DNA from: Fundidesulfovibrio agrisoli
GTDB taxonomy: Bacteria > Desulfobacterota > Desulfovibrionia > Desulfovibrionales > Desulfovibrionaceae
Direction: 5' to 3'
DNA length: 64,000 nucleotides
Assembly (NCBI RefSeq): GCF_022808715.1
Contig: NZ_JAKZKX010000006.1
Span: forward strand, 1-64,000
Shown here: piece after piece, positions 19,468 to 27,697 of the stretch
Numbering within the stretch: position 1 is the stretch's first letter
Layout: every line of letters begins with the position of its first letter
The notes under the pieces: model-generated
Databases searched by the model: none
Told to the model about the DNA's origin: nothing
What the model saw: the letters and a program-made list of their open reading frames with translations, nothing else
Position numbers and translations under genes: made by a program

Positions 19468-20208
19468 TTAGCAGGCAACGTAGAGGTTGCCGTACGGGCG
19501 GTGGGAAAACGGTTTCACGCGTTGGAAGGGTTCAGCCAAAACGGTGTTTAAGTCAACCCCGAATTCATCGCAGAACTGCTTGAGGTTCGCGGTGATGAGC
19601 TTCATGTCCTCTTCGTCCACGGCCTCGGTCTTGAGGTGGGGGCCAAGCTGCTCCACAGGGACCTCGCCGCGCACGTAGATGACGCCGCCGTGCATGCCGG
19701 TTCCCAGGGAGCGGCCGCAGATGGGCGCGTCGGGCTTGCCGGTGAACATGCCCAGCAGGATGATGGCGCCCCCGGCCATGTACTCGCCCAGGAAGTCGCC
19801 GGCCTTGCCGCCCACGACCAGAACGGGGAACTTCTCCTTGTAGGCCTTCATGTGGATGCCCACGCGGTAGCCCACGTCGCCCTTGATGAGCACCTTGCCG
19901 CCGCGCATGGCGTAGCCCACCACGTCGCCGGCCATGCCGTCGATGACCACCAGGCCGTCGTCCATGGTGTTGCCCACGCCGTCCTGGGCGTTGCCCTCCA
20001 CGCGGATGGTGGGCCCGCGCATGAAGGCGGCCATGTCCTGGCCGGGCACGCCGTGCACCTTGAACTTGAGGTCGCCGATGAGGCCGTCGGCGATGTAGCG
20101 CTGGCCGCGCACGTTGATGATCTCGAACTCGGTCTCGCCCTGGGCGACAAGCTCGCGGATCTGCTTGTTGAGTTGACGGTAGTAGATGTTGTCGGCGTCG
20201 AGCAGCAT
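19468..20208 (-). CDS. Split glutamate synthase, GXGXG (GltB domain 3) subunit
   Basis: 246-aa right-handed beta-helix domain corresponding to the C-terminal GXGXG region of GltB. Repeats such as GNAQDGVGNTMDDGLVVIDG, GMAGDVVGYAMRGGKVLIKG and GKAGDFLGEYMAGGAIILLG are visible. In large glutamate synthases this domain is structural and braces the ammonia channel between the amidotransferase and FMN sites. Here it is a free-standing subunit, as in archaeal-type enzymes. GAGG precedes the ATG. It is last of the five-gene set, separated from the amidotransferase gene by a 219-bp hairpin-rich gap. Confidence 0.92.
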   Translation of the reverse strand: MLLDADNIYYRQLNKQIRELVAQGETEFEIINVRGQRYIADGLIGDLKFKVHGVPGQDMAAFMRGPTIRVEGNAQDGVGNTMDDGLVVIDGMAGDVVGYAMRGGKVLIKGDVGYRVGIHMKAYKEKFPVLVVGGKAGDFLGEYMAGGAIILLGMFTGKPDAPICGRSLGTGMHGGVIYVRGEVPVEQLGPHLKTEAVDEEDMKLITANLKQFCDEFGVDLNTVLAEPFQRVKPFSHRPYGNLYVAC

Positions 20209-20221
20209 GTGGCGTCCTCAC

Positions 20222-20408
20222 ATCTCGGGTGGCCTCCGGCGGCCAGGGCTCCGCCCTGGACCCGCTGGGGGAAATGATTTCCCCCAGACCCCCTCGATCA
20301 TTTGCTTCGCGATCTCCGGCAAATTGAGCCGGGAGCGGCGCGAAGCCTATTGAAGTTTTTTGGAAGGGGGTTCGGGGGAAACCTTTTGTTCACAAAAGGT
20401 TTCCCCCG
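20222..20408. repeat. Hairpin cluster inside the glutamate synthase operon
   Basis: The gap between the amidotransferase and GXGXG genes holds CCAGGGCtccGCCCTGG, CTGGGGGAAA-tga-TTTCCCCCAG (20265-20287) and a very strong 16-bp perfect stem with a four-base TTCA loop (20373-20408, arms CGGGGGAAACCTTTTG and CAAAAGGTTTCCCCCG). The composition matches the other intergenic hairpin clusters in this window. In this position the elements could attenuate the last gene or protect the upstream mRNA end. Confidence 0.7.
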
Positions 20409-20427
20409 ATTCTTCTCTTGATCCCGC

Positions 20428-21525
20428 CTACTCTTCCAGCTTCACGATGACGGGCTCGCCCGCCTTGGGGGCCCACACGTTGTCCAGCACGCGGTCCACC
20501 TCGCGGATGGAGGATTCCTCGCTGGACATGTAGACGTTGTTGCCGTGCTCGGCCACGATCAGCGGACGGAGCTTGATGCGGTCGTTGAGGCCCATCAGGC
20601 AGGTGCCGTCCGAAACCAGGATGGCGAAGGGGCCGTTGAGCAGCGCGGAGCCGTAGACCATGCGCAGGGTCTCGTAGACCTTCTTCTCGGCCTCGGGCAT
20701 GCGGTCGATCTCGTCCCAGAACGGCGGGGCGAAGACCTTGCTGGCCATCTGCAGCGACAGGCCGTGCTTGCGCACCAGCATGTCCAGCTCATAGGCCACC
20801 ACTTCGGTGTCGGTCATCAGCGTGCACTTGTAGTCGTGCTCGCAGAGGTAGCGCATGTTGATGCCGTAGGAGCTGATCTCGCCGTTGTGCACCACGGACC
20901 AGTCCAGCAGGGTGAAGGGGTGCGCGCCGTGCCACTGGCCCGGGGTGTTCGTGGGGAAGCGGTTGTGCCCGGTCCAGATGTAGGCGCTGTATTCGTCCAG
21001 GCGGAAGAACTCGGCGATGTCCTCGGGGAAGCCGATGCCCTTGAACGCGCCCATGTTCCTGCCGGAGGAGAACACGAAGGCCGGCGTCTTGGAGTTGATC
21101 TCCATGATGACGTTGACCACGAAGTCCTGTTCCTCCAGGGAGCGCCACTGGGGCCGGTCCACGCCCTGCTTGGGGGTCAGGAAGTAGCGCCACACGATGG
21201 GCGGGTTCTTGATGACCGGGGTGCGCTTGGTCGGAATCGGCTGGGACTCGTGCACCGTGAAGAACGACTTGATGATCTCCTCGGCCCTGTCCAACCCGTC
21301 CTGGGTGTCGCACATGATGTGGAAGGCGTACTTGTCGGCCATGTCCGGGTAGATGCCGTAGGCCGCGAAGCCGCCGCCGAGGCCGTTGCCGCGGTCGTGC
21401 ATGGTGCACATGGCCTTGATGGGCATGTCGCCGGGGATCAGCTCGCGCTTGGTGTTGATGACGCCGAAGACGCCGCAGCCCGAGATGTCCTTCTGGAAGT
21501 CGTAATATCTGAAGGGAGCCTTCAT
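20428..21525 (-). CDS. Split glutamate synthase, class II glutamine amidotransferase subunit
   Basis: 365-aa Ntn-type glutaminase that releases ammonia from glutamine for the FMN subunit. The nucleophile Cys lies in DISGCGVFGVINTKREL (about residue 17), so an N-terminal stretch must be removed or tolerated, as in other archaeal-type subunits. Supporting motifs: GNGLGGGFAAYG, GHNRFPTNTPGQWHGAHPF, WSVVHNGEISSYG, TDTEVVAYELD and LNGPFAILVSDG. AAGGAG precedes the ATG. It lies 15 bp after the FAD oxidoreductase gene. Confidence 0.93.
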   Translation of the reverse strand: MKAPFRYYDFQKDISGCGVFGVINTKRELIPGDMPIKAMCTMHDRGNGLGGGFAAYGIYPDMADKYAFHIMCDTQDGLDRAEEIIKSFFTVHESQPIPTKRTPVIKNPPIVWRYFLTPKQGVDRPQWRSLEEQDFVVNVIMEINSKTPAFVFSSGRNMGAFKGIGFPEDIAEFFRLDEYSAYIWTGHNRFPTNTPGQWHGAHPFTLLDWSVVHNGEISSYGINMRYLCEHDYKCTLMTDTEVVAYELDMLVRKHGLSLQMASKVFAPPFWDEIDRMPEAEKKVYETLRMVYGSALLNGPFAILVSDGTCLMGLNDRIKLRPLIVAEHGNNVYMSSEESSIREVDRVLDNVWAPKAGEPVIVKLEE

Positions 21526-21540
21526 TGGCTTGTGGTCTCC

Positions 21541-22830
21541 TTAAACGATCTCTTGCGCGCCGACCGGGTTGAACTTCTCGTCAAAGAAGCCTTCCGGCCA
21601 CTGCAGGATGGAGGGGCAGCCCGAGACGAGCTTGGCCTTGGTGTCGGCGTCCAGGGGGAACTTGAACCGGATGAAACCGGTGTAGAGCCCGGCGTTATCG
21701 ATGTCGCCAACCAGCACGTAACCCACGAGCTTGCCGTCCTTGAAGACGAGCTTGCGGTAGGTGGCGTTCTCCTCGTCCAGGGTCTCGGAGAGCTCGATGC
21801 CAGCCTCGCCCGGGGCCGGGTTGACGATGCCCACGCTCACGGTGGGCAGGCCGTAGAAGGCGATGGAGTTCATGGCCAGGCCGCCCAGGTAGGGGCTGTC
21901 CGCCCCGGCCATGTTCTTGCCGGCGTAGAAGCCCTGGTTGAAGGCGTTGGGCCAGATGGGCACCACGCGGTTGTCGTCGAGGATGAGGTCCTTGGCCTGG
22001 GCCACGTCGCCGGCGGCGAACACCGCCGGGTCGGAGGAGGCCAGCCTCTCGTCCACGACCACGCCGCGGTCCACCTTGATTCCGGCGTCCTTGGCCAGGG
22101 CGGCGGCGGGCACCACGCCGATGGCGATGACCACGGCCTGGGCGGGCAGGAAGGAGCCGTCCTTGAGGTGCACGCCCACGATGGTGCCGGACTCGTCGCG
22201 CTTGATCTCGGTGGCCTGGGTGCCGCAGTGCACGTCGATGCCCACCTCGGCCAGGCGCTTGGCAACCAGGCCGCCCGCCTTGTCGTCGAAGGCGGCGGAG
22301 AGCACGCGGGGGGCCAGCTCCACGATGGAGACCTTCACGCCGCGATCATGCAGGGCCTCGGCGGCCTTGAGGCCGATGAGGCCGCCGCCGACGACCACGG
22401 CCGTCTTGCAGTTCTTGGCCACGTCGACCAGGGTCTCGGCGTTGGCCAGGGTGGTGAAGCTGTAGACCCCGGAGCCGTCCTTGCCCGGCAGGGGCGGCAC
22501 GAAGGGCACGCCGCCGGTGGCCAGCAGCAGCTTGTCGTAGGGATGGGTGTTGCCGTCGTCGGTGGAGACGGTCTTGGCCTTGGCGTCGAGGGAGACCACC
22601 TTGGAGCCGAGAGCCATCTTCACCTTGAACTTGTCGTAGAAGGTGATGGGCCGAAGCGGCATGCGCTCGGGGCCGATCTTTCCCGCCAGCAGGTAGGAGA
22701 TGAGCGGGCGGCCGTAGGTGGGGGTGCTCTCCTCGGAGATGACCAGAATCTCCCCGTCGGGATCAGCCCTGCGGATGCCCTCGATGGCGCCCACGCTGGC
22801 CACGCCGTTGCCCACAATCACGTATTTCAT
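21541..22830 (-). CDS. NAD(P)/FAD oxidoreductase of the split glutamate synthase
   Basis: 429-aa pyridine-nucleotide-disulfide-type flavoprotein. The N-terminal FAD fold is YVIVGNGVASVGAIEGIRRA; the NAD fold AVVVGGGLIGLKAAEALHDR sits near residue 145; and FAAGDVAQA closes the FAD site. No active-site CxxxxC disulfide is seen, so it is a simple electron-transfer reductase feeding electrons from NAD(P)H to the ferredoxin and FMN subunits. It lies between the ferredoxin and amidotransferase genes with 13- and 15-bp spacers. Confidence 0.9.
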   Translation of the reverse strand: MKYVIVGNGVASVGAIEGIRRADPDGEILVISEESTPTYGRPLISYLLAGKIGPERMPLRPITFYDKFKVKMALGSKVVSLDAKAKTVSTDDGNTHPYDKLLLATGGVPFVPPLPGKDGSGVYSFTTLANAETLVDVAKNCKTAVVVGGGLIGLKAAEALHDRGVKVSIVELAPRVLSAAFDDKAGGLVAKRLAEVGIDVHCGTQATEIKRDESGTIVGVHLKDGSFLPAQAVVIAIGVVPAAALAKDAGIKVDRGVVVDERLASSDPAVFAAGDVAQAKDLILDDNRVVPIWPNAFNQGFYAGKNMAGADSPYLGGLAMNSIAFYGLPTVSVGIVNPAPGEAGIELSETLDEENATYRKLVFKDGKLVGYVLVGDIDNAGLYTGFIRFKFPLDADTKAKLVSGCPSILQWPEGFFDEKFNPVGAQEIV

Positions 22831-22843
22831 CGCAATTCTCCGC

Positions 22844-23296
22844 TTAGTCCTTGCCGCGATCTTCGTAGATGAGGCCGGCGTTGGGGCACGCTTCCACGCA
22901 GGCGGGCATGTCGCGCCCGGCGCACAAGTCGCACTTGATGATCTTTTCCTTCACCGGGTGCCTGCGGATGGAGCCGAACGGGCAGGCCATCAGGCAGGAC
23001 CAGCAGCCCACGCACTGCTCTTCGTTGTACTCGCAGCGCCCGGTCTCCGGGTTTTTGGTCAGCGCGCCGGAGATGCAGGCGGCCACGCACATGGGCTCCT
23101 CGCAGTGGCGGCAGGAGAGGGCCACGCACACCGGGCCCTCCTGGGCCACGTTGCGCCTGGGGGCCAGGCCTTCCTGGGCCTTCTCCACGTTGTGGGCCAG
23201 GATGATGTCCTTGGACTTGGAGTGCGCGGTGACGCAGGCCACTTCGCAGAGGTGGCAGCCGATGCAGACCGCCTTGTTGGGGTATATCTTCTTCAT
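22844..23296 (-). CDS. 4Fe-4S ferredoxin subunit of the split glutamate synthase
   Basis: 150-aa ferredoxin with four Cys clusters: CIGCHLCEVAC at the N-terminus, CRHCEEPMCVAAC, CVGCWSCLMACPFG and CDLCAGRDMPACVEACP. This HycB/DmsB-like arrangement can hold up to four [4Fe-4S] centres and would pass electrons from the flavoprotein to the FMN subunit. It starts 3 bp after the FMN-subunit stop with GGGAGA upstream, showing tight translational coupling. Confidence 0.92.
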   Translation of the reverse strand: MKKIYPNKAVCIGCHLCEVACVTAHSKSKDIILAHNVEKAQEGLAPRRNVAQEGPVCVALSCRHCEEPMCVAACISGALTKNPETGRCEYNEEQCVGCWSCLMACPFGSIRRHPVKEKIIKCDLCAGRDMPACVEACPNAGLIYEDRGKD

Positions 23297-23299
23297 GGC

Positions 23300-24832
23300 C
23301 TATCTCCCGGCGGGCTTCACACCCAGGATGTCCATCTCGCTCTGGCTCAGGCCGACGGCGCGCAGTTTGTCGCGGTTGCCGCGCAGGGACTCGATGGAGT
23401 TGAGCCCCATGCCGCCGAGCATCTCCTCGATTTCGTGGGCCCAGGCCTTCATCAGGTTGGCCATCTTCTTGGCCGCGATATCGGGGTTCTGGCGCTTGGC
23501 CAGGTAGGGATCGTTGGTGGCGATGCCCCAGGGGCACTTGCCGGTGTAGCAGCGGGCGCACAGCGTGCAGCCCACGGCCAGCAGGGCGGCGGTGGCGATG
23601 TACACGGCGTCCGCGCCCAGGGCGATGGCCTTGATGACGTCGGCGGAGCAGCGGGTGCCGCCCGCCACGACCACGGAGGCGTCGTTGCGGATGCCCTCGT
23701 CGCGCAGGCGCTGGTCGACCGAGGCCAGGGCCAACTCGATGGGGATGCCCACGTTGTCGCGGATCATGGCCGGGGCCGCGCCCGTGCCGCCGCGCATGCC
23801 GTCGATGGCCACGATGTCCGCGCCAGCGCGCACCACGCCCGAGGCGATGGCGGCCACGTTGTGCACGGCCGCGATCTTCACGGAGACGGGCTTCTTGTAG
23901 TCGCTGGCTTCCTTGAGGGCGTAGATGAGCTGATGCAGATCCTCGATGGAGTAGATGTCGTGGTGCGGGGCCGGGGAGATAGCGTCGGAGCCCAGGGGCA
24001 CCATGCGCGTCTCGGAGACCATGGCGTTGATCTTCTCGCCGGGCAGGTGCCCGCCGATGCCGGGCTTGGCGCCCTGGCCGATCTTGATCTCGATGGCGGC
24101 GCCGGCGTTCAGGTAGTCGCTGTGCACGCCGAAGCGGCCGGACGCGACCTGGACGATGGTGTTGGGGCCGTACTTGTAGAGGCTCTCGTGCAGGCCGCCC
24201 TCACCGGTGTTGTAATAGGTGCCCACTTCCGTGGCGGCGCGGGCCATGGCCACGTGCAGGTTGAAGTTGATGGAGCCGAAGCTCATGGCCGAGAACATGA
24301 TGGGTATGTTCAGCTTGATGTTCGGCTTGGTGGGGGTCTTCAACCTGGGGCCTTCGGGGGTGGTCTCGAATTCCAGGCGCGTGGGCTTGGAGCCCAGGTA
24401 GGTGCGCAGCTCCATCGGCTCGCGCAGGGGGTCGATGGAGGGGTTGGTCACCTGGCTGGCGTCGAGCAGGAGCTTGTCCCAGTAGACGGGGATGTCCACC
24501 GGGGAGCCCATGCCCGCCAGGAGAACGCCGCCGGAGTCGGCCTGCTTGTAGACGTTCTTGATGAACACGGGCCGCCAGAGGGCGTTGGGTTTGAAGTTGG
24601 AGGGCTTCTCCTGGATGAGCAGCGCCTGGGTCGGGCAATACGCCTCGCAGCGGTGGCAACCGATGCACTTGGTGTTGTCGTGGCGCACGCACTGCCTGGC
24701 TTCATCCCAGTAGTGCACTCCGTATGAGCACTGGCGCACGCACACCTGGCAGTTGATGCAGGCGTCCTTGTCCCGGACGACGAAGAAGTCGTGGTAGTTC
24801 TTGTTGATGGGAGCGAAGGCCAAGTCGGTCAC
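23300..24832 (-). CDS. gltB: Split glutamate synthase, FMN-binding (GltB domain 2) subunit with N-terminal ferredoxin domain
   Basis: 510 aa. Residues about 20-75 hold two 4Fe-4S motifs (CINCQVCVRQCSYGVH and CIGCHRCEAYCPTQA). The rest is the FMN TIM barrel of glutamate synthase: MFSAMSFGSINFN, NTGEGGLHESLYKYGPN, IEIKIGQGAKPGIGGHLPG, DIVAIDGMRGGTGAAP and the 3Fe-4S ligands in CTLCARCYTGKCPWGIAT. The barrel makes glutamate from 2-oxoglutarate and channelled ammonia. The first possible start is GTG 24832, but an excellent GAGGTGA Shine-Dalgarno overlaps it, which favours TTG at 24823. First gene of the operon. Confidence 0.93.
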   Translation of the reverse strand: MTDLAFAPINKNYHDFFVVRDKDACINCQVCVRQCSYGVHYWDEARQCVRHDNTKCIGCHRCEAYCPTQALLIQEKPSNFKPNALWRPVFIKNVYKQADSGGVLLAGMGSPVDIPVYWDKLLLDASQVTNPSIDPLREPMELRTYLGSKPTRLEFETTPEGPRLKTPTKPNIKLNIPIMFSAMSFGSINFNLHVAMARAATEVGTYYNTGEGGLHESLYKYGPNTIVQVASGRFGVHSDYLNAGAAIEIKIGQGAKPGIGGHLPGEKINAMVSETRMVPLGSDAISPAPHHDIYSIEDLHQLIYALKEASDYKKPVSVKIAAVHNVAAIASGVVRAGADIVAIDGMRGGTGAAPAMIRDNVGIPIELALASVDQRLRDEGIRNDASVVVAGGTRCSADVIKAIALGADAVYIATAALLAVGCTLCARCYTGKCPWGIATNDPYLAKRQNPDIAAKKMANLMKAWAHEIEEMLGGMGLNSIESLRGNRDKLRAVGLSQSEMDILGVKPAGR

Positions 24833-24961
24833 CTCTTCTGAAACGTTTTAGAGGGGTATTGGGGCCGGTGGTTCGGCTTACCCGGCCCGCTCCCCCTGCT
24901 CGGCTGCGGGCCTCTGAGACGCCCCCGGCTGGTGGCCGGGGCTGAAAAAAGTGGGAAGTGG

Positions 24962-24990
24962 ACAATGAAAATTATTGGCAGTTTCGTCAA
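24962..24990 (-). promoter_or_regulatory. Candidate sigma70 promoter of the glutamate synthase operon
   Basis: On the minus strand TTGACG (24985-24990) is followed after 17 bp by CATTGT (24962-24967). The -35 box matches consensus at five of six positions; the -10 box is weak. It lies about 130 bp upstream of the first gene, in the AT-rich part of the region. Activator-assisted transcription would be expected with such a -10. Confidence 0.35.
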
Positions 24991-25205
24991 GTTAAATAAA
25001 CACCACCATTTCAGCTAGATAGAACTCTCATTTTTTAAAATCGAGGCCTGGCGGGCAAAAAAGTACATTTTTGCATGCTCATGCGTTTTGAAAATACTAG
25101 ACGCTACACTCCTGTAGGGCATGCCCGGGAAGCTAGATATACCGGGATTCGGTCAGGGTTTGCCGTATTCTGGAAACGCCGTTCCGCTTAGGGGTACGGC
25201 GGAAG

Positions 25206-25232
25206 TTGTTTCATTTTTGTATGGTGAAACAA
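25206..25232. promoter_or_regulatory. Perfect inverted repeat, candidate operator
   Basis: TTGTTTCA and TGAAACAA, separated by 11 bp, form a perfect 8-bp dyad in the divergent region. It is followed at once by AAATATCAT, which could hold a plus-strand -10 element for the polyferredoxin gene 290 bp downstream. The cognate regulator is unknown. Confidence 0.45.
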
Positions 25233-25518
25233 AATATCATACCTTTGCGGTCTAGTTTCAGACGGATTCCGCCATGCCCGCTGAACTTTACCGTCAGGAT
25301 TGGATTTAAGTCTGGCGGGGGCACTGTCAATGGCGCTCTTATGAACGCCTCGCATCTTCCCGGCAGGGCTTCGCGCTCCGCAACAAGCTGCATCGCTAGC
25401 CATGCGAAGTGTCGGCGTGCCGACTCGACAGCGCCGCGGTTCGGTGCCATAGGCTGCGGCGCGGCTCGGGCGCATCCGCCCCGCTCCGCGCAAGTCACAT
25501 CACAGGACGTCCAGCGTT

Positions 25519-26499
25519 ATGACCTCACGCCTTACCCCCCTGTTCCTGCGGCGGCTGCTCCAATACCTGTTCACGGCCATCTGCCTGCTGGCCGGAGTCC
25601 GGCTCTACCTCTTCTGCATGTGGGCCGCCGGGCAAAGCGGCGCCTTCGTGGCCCGGCCGCCCGTGGCCGAAGGCTTCCTGCCCATCAGCGCCGTGATGGC
25701 TCTGAAGTTCTACCTGTTCACCGGCCTGTTCGACCCGGTGCACCCGGCCGGGCTGACCATCCTGATGGCCGCTCTGCTCGCCTCCTTGCTCCTTCGCAAG
25801 GGCTTCTGCGCCTTCATCTGTCCGGTGGGCCTGGCCTCCGACCTGTTGAGCGGCCTGGGCAAGCGCCTGGGCTTCGGCGGCGCTGGGCCGCGATGGCTGG
25901 ACCTGGCCGCGCGCCAGCTCAAGTTCGTGCTGCTGGCGGCCTGCCTGTACTTCTTCCTCTCCATGCCGCTCATGGCCATGCGCGGCTACCTCATGGGCGA
26001 GCACAACATCGCGGCGGACGCCTCCATGCTGCGTTTCTTCCTGGCGCCCTCGCCCACCACGCTGATCGTGCTGGGCGTCCTGGCCGTGGGCACCCTGCTG
26101 GCGCGCAACGTCTGGTGCCGCTGGCTCTGTCCGTACGGCGCGCTGCTCGGTCTCGCGGCCCTGTTCGGCCCCACGGCCGTCCGCCGCGACGACGGCCCGT
26201 GCACCAAATGCGGGCGCTGCGAGCGGGCCTGCCCCTCGGGCATCCTGATCCGGCGCAAGACGGACGTGCGCGCGCCCGAGTGCATCGGCTGCGCGCAGTG
26301 CGTAGGGGCCTGCCCCGAGCCAGGGGCGCTTGAAGTGCGGGCGATGGGGAAAACGATTTCCTGGCGCTGGCTGGGGTTGGGGACTGCGGGGGTGATCCTG
26401 GCGGCCTGGCTGATCGCCGAGGCAACGGGGCACTGGGCCTCGGCCCTGCCGCTGGAGATGACCAAGCCCATCTACGGGGCGATCTTCAGAACGCTCTGA
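25519..26499 (+). CDS. NapH/MauN-type membrane polyferredoxin
   Basis: 326-aa inner-membrane protein with about five TM helices (residues about 10-33, 73-92, 135-153, 173-192 and near the C-terminus) and two kinds of Cys motif. Two CxxxCP motifs at the membrane face are FCAFICPVG and CRWLCPYG; two classic 4Fe-4S motifs are CTKCGRCERACPSG and CIGCAQCVGACPEPG. NapH-like proteins pass electrons from the quinone pool or ferredoxin to periplasmic or membrane partners. The partner is not evident here: the gene is alone on its strand. Only a weak AGGA precedes the ATG. Confidence 0.85.
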   Translation: MTSRLTPLFLRRLLQYLFTAICLLAGVRLYLFCMWAAGQSGAFVARPPVAEGFLPISAVMALKFYLFTGLFDPVHPAGLTILMAALLASLLLRKGFCAFICPVGLASDLLSGLGKRLGFGGAGPRWLDLAARQLKFVLLAACLYFFLSMPLMAMRGYLMGEHNIAADASMLRFFLAPSPTTLIVLGVLAVGTLLARNVWCRWLCPYGALLGLAALFGPTAVRRDDGPCTKCGRCERACPSGILIRRKTDVRAPECIGCAQCVGACPEPGALEVRAMGKTISWRWLGLGTAGVILAAWLIAEATGHWASALPLEMTKPIYGAIFRTL

Positions 26500-26532
26500 G
26501 GCCCGCCTCAGCGCGCGAAGCCGTAAGGGAGT

Positions 26533-26669
26533 CGAGAGGGAGGAACTCCCTCTCGCGGGAGAGTCCAGAGAGGGCGGCGCCCTCTCTGGCCGCCGGAGGC
26601 ATCTCCCTTACATAGCGGTAGGTTCGGGTTGGAGAGGCCTCCGGCGGCAAAAGGGAGTTCCTCCCTTTT
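26533..26669. repeat. Cluster of four perfect hairpins
   Basis: In order: CGAGAGGGA-ggaac-TCCCTCTCG (26533-26555), CCAGAGAGGGC-ggc-GCCCTCTCTGG (26565-26589), a spaced 12-bp inverted pair GCCGCCGGAGGC/GCCTCCGGCGGC (26589-26648) and AAAAGGGAG-ttc-CTCCCTTTT (26649-26669). The gap 26500-26738 lies between convergent genes and holds nothing else. The last hairpin could terminate transcription on both strands. The cluster belongs with similar elements at 10448, 20222 and 28880. Confidence 0.75.
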
Positions 26670-26738
26670 GAATCCCGTGTAGCTTTGCGCCGGGCCGGTG
26701 GGCGTGCCTATTCGCCGGGCCGCACGCCCGGCAGGCGA

Positions 26739-27092
26739 TTATTGCGCTGGCGCGGTGGGCGCGGCCCTGTTCTGGGGGTCGGAACGCATGCCCGTCACGT
26801 GGGCCTGCCACTCGTCCTTGCTGAGCTTGCCGTCGCCGTTGGTGTCGGCGCGCTTGAACTGCTCCTCGGAGAAGCCGGGGAAAGCCTTGCGGACCTCCTC
26901 CAGAGTGAGCTGGCCGTCGCCGTTCTCATCCATGCGCTGGAACAGCTGCGGCTTGGGGTGATCCTTGTCGGGCTGCTGGCCCGGGGCCGCCTTGGCGGGG
27001 CCGGGGCGCTGGTTCGGCATCTGAGCCCAGACGCCCTGCGCGGCCAGGGCCGCCACCATCGCCAACAACGCTATTGCTGCTATCCTCTTCAC
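26739..27092 (-). CDS. Secreted EF-hand calcium-binding protein
   Basis: 117 aa. A signal peptide (KR followed by AAIALLAMVAALAAQGVWA) ends near residue 24. A Pro/Gln-rich spacer leads to two EF-hand loops, DENGDGQLTLEE and DTNGDGKLSKDE, with all Ca2+-coordinating positions filled. It is probably a periplasmic calcium sensor or buffer; the partner is unknown. A second EF-hand protein is encoded 160 bp upstream on the same strand, separated by a terminator, so the two are probably paralogues expressed independently. Confidence 0.88.
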   Translation of the reverse strand: MKRIAAIALLAMVAALAAQGVWAQMPNQRPGPAKAAPGQQPDKDHPKPQLFQRMDENGDGQLTLEEVRKAFPGFSEEQFKRADTNGDGKLSKDEWQAHVTGMRSDPQNRAAPTAPAQ

Positions 27093-27162
27093 TGCTCTTC
27101 CTCCAGCACGGGCCTCTTATCTGGAGGCCCGGAACACGTACCAGGTGACGCCGCTCGCGGCG

Positions 27163-27193
27163 AAAAAAAGCCGGACGGCCTGGGCCATCCGGC
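27163..27193 (-). terminator. Rho-independent terminator between the EF-hand genes
   Basis: Minus strand: GCCGGATGGCC and GGCCGTCCGGC form a near-perfect stem (one G-T pair) followed by seven T. It ends transcription of the gene at 27252-27527 before the next EF-hand gene. Confidence 0.9.
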
Positions 27194-27251
27194 GAACATG
27201 GCTCGACGCCACCTTAATAGCAGGCCGCCCCGGTGCGGGCAAGCGCGGTGG

Positions 27252-27527
27252 CTACATCAAGCCACCCTTGCGCTCGGCGCGCTTGGCGCGGGCGAAGGCC
27301 TGCCACTCGGCCACGGTGAGCTTGCCGTCGTGGTTGGTGTCGGCCTGCTGGAACATCTCGTCGGTGAACTTGGGGAACTGCTTCTGCACCTCGTCCTTGG
27401 TGAGATAGCCGTCCTTGTTGGCGTCCATGCGGTCGAACAGGGGATGGCGGTCGGCTGTCTGGGCGAAGGCGGCGGTGCTGGACAAGAGCAGGAAAGCGAA
27501 AGCGATGAATTTCATGCTGAAGCGCAT
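27252..27527 (-). CDS. Secreted EF-hand protein, short form
   Basis: 91 aa with a signal peptide (KFIAFAFLLLSSTAAFA) and two EF-hand loops, DANKDGYLTKDE and DTNHDGKLTVAE, directly after it. ATG 27527 is preferred because AGGAGG lies eight bases upstream; MKFIAF four codons later is the alternative. Closely related in layout to the neighbouring 117-aa protein, but without the Pro-rich spacer. Role: periplasmic Ca2+ binding; target unknown. Confidence 0.87.
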   Translation of the reverse strand: MRFSMKFIAFAFLLLSSTAAFAQTADRHPLFDRMDANKDGYLTKDEVQKQFPKFTDEMFQQADTNHDGKLTVAEWQAFARAKRAERKGGLM

Positions 27528-27697
27528 TGGGTGGTCCTCCTGATGGTTGCCGCGCGGCTGACGCCAGGCGGTTGCATAGGGAGTCTACGGAATTGCGCCC
27601 GGGGTTACACGCGGACCTGTCAGCCCTGGCGTGGCATGCCCGTGGAAACCGGGCCGGAGACGTAGCGTACCGCTACGCTTTGGGTTATCCAGGGGCC

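Larger units (their letters stand above)
24833..25518. other. 686-bp AT-rich divergent regulatory region
   Basis: Between the divergent glutamate synthase operon and the polyferredoxin gene no convincing ORF is present. The central part (about 24960-25260) is clearly richer in A+T than its surroundings. It contains a palindrome-like AAAAAAGTACATTTTTG (25057-25073), an inverted repeat at 25206-25232 and a candidate minus-strand promoter, each listed or noted separately. The part 25300-25500 is GC-rich and shows nothing I can name. Confidence 0.7.

Noticed and set aside
25206-26333. Plus-strand ORF overlapping the polyferredoxin gene in another frame
   Set aside because: The first half lies in AT-rich regulatory DNA and the rest is an Arg/Pro-rich shadow. 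The NapH-like frame has clear TM and Cys motifs.
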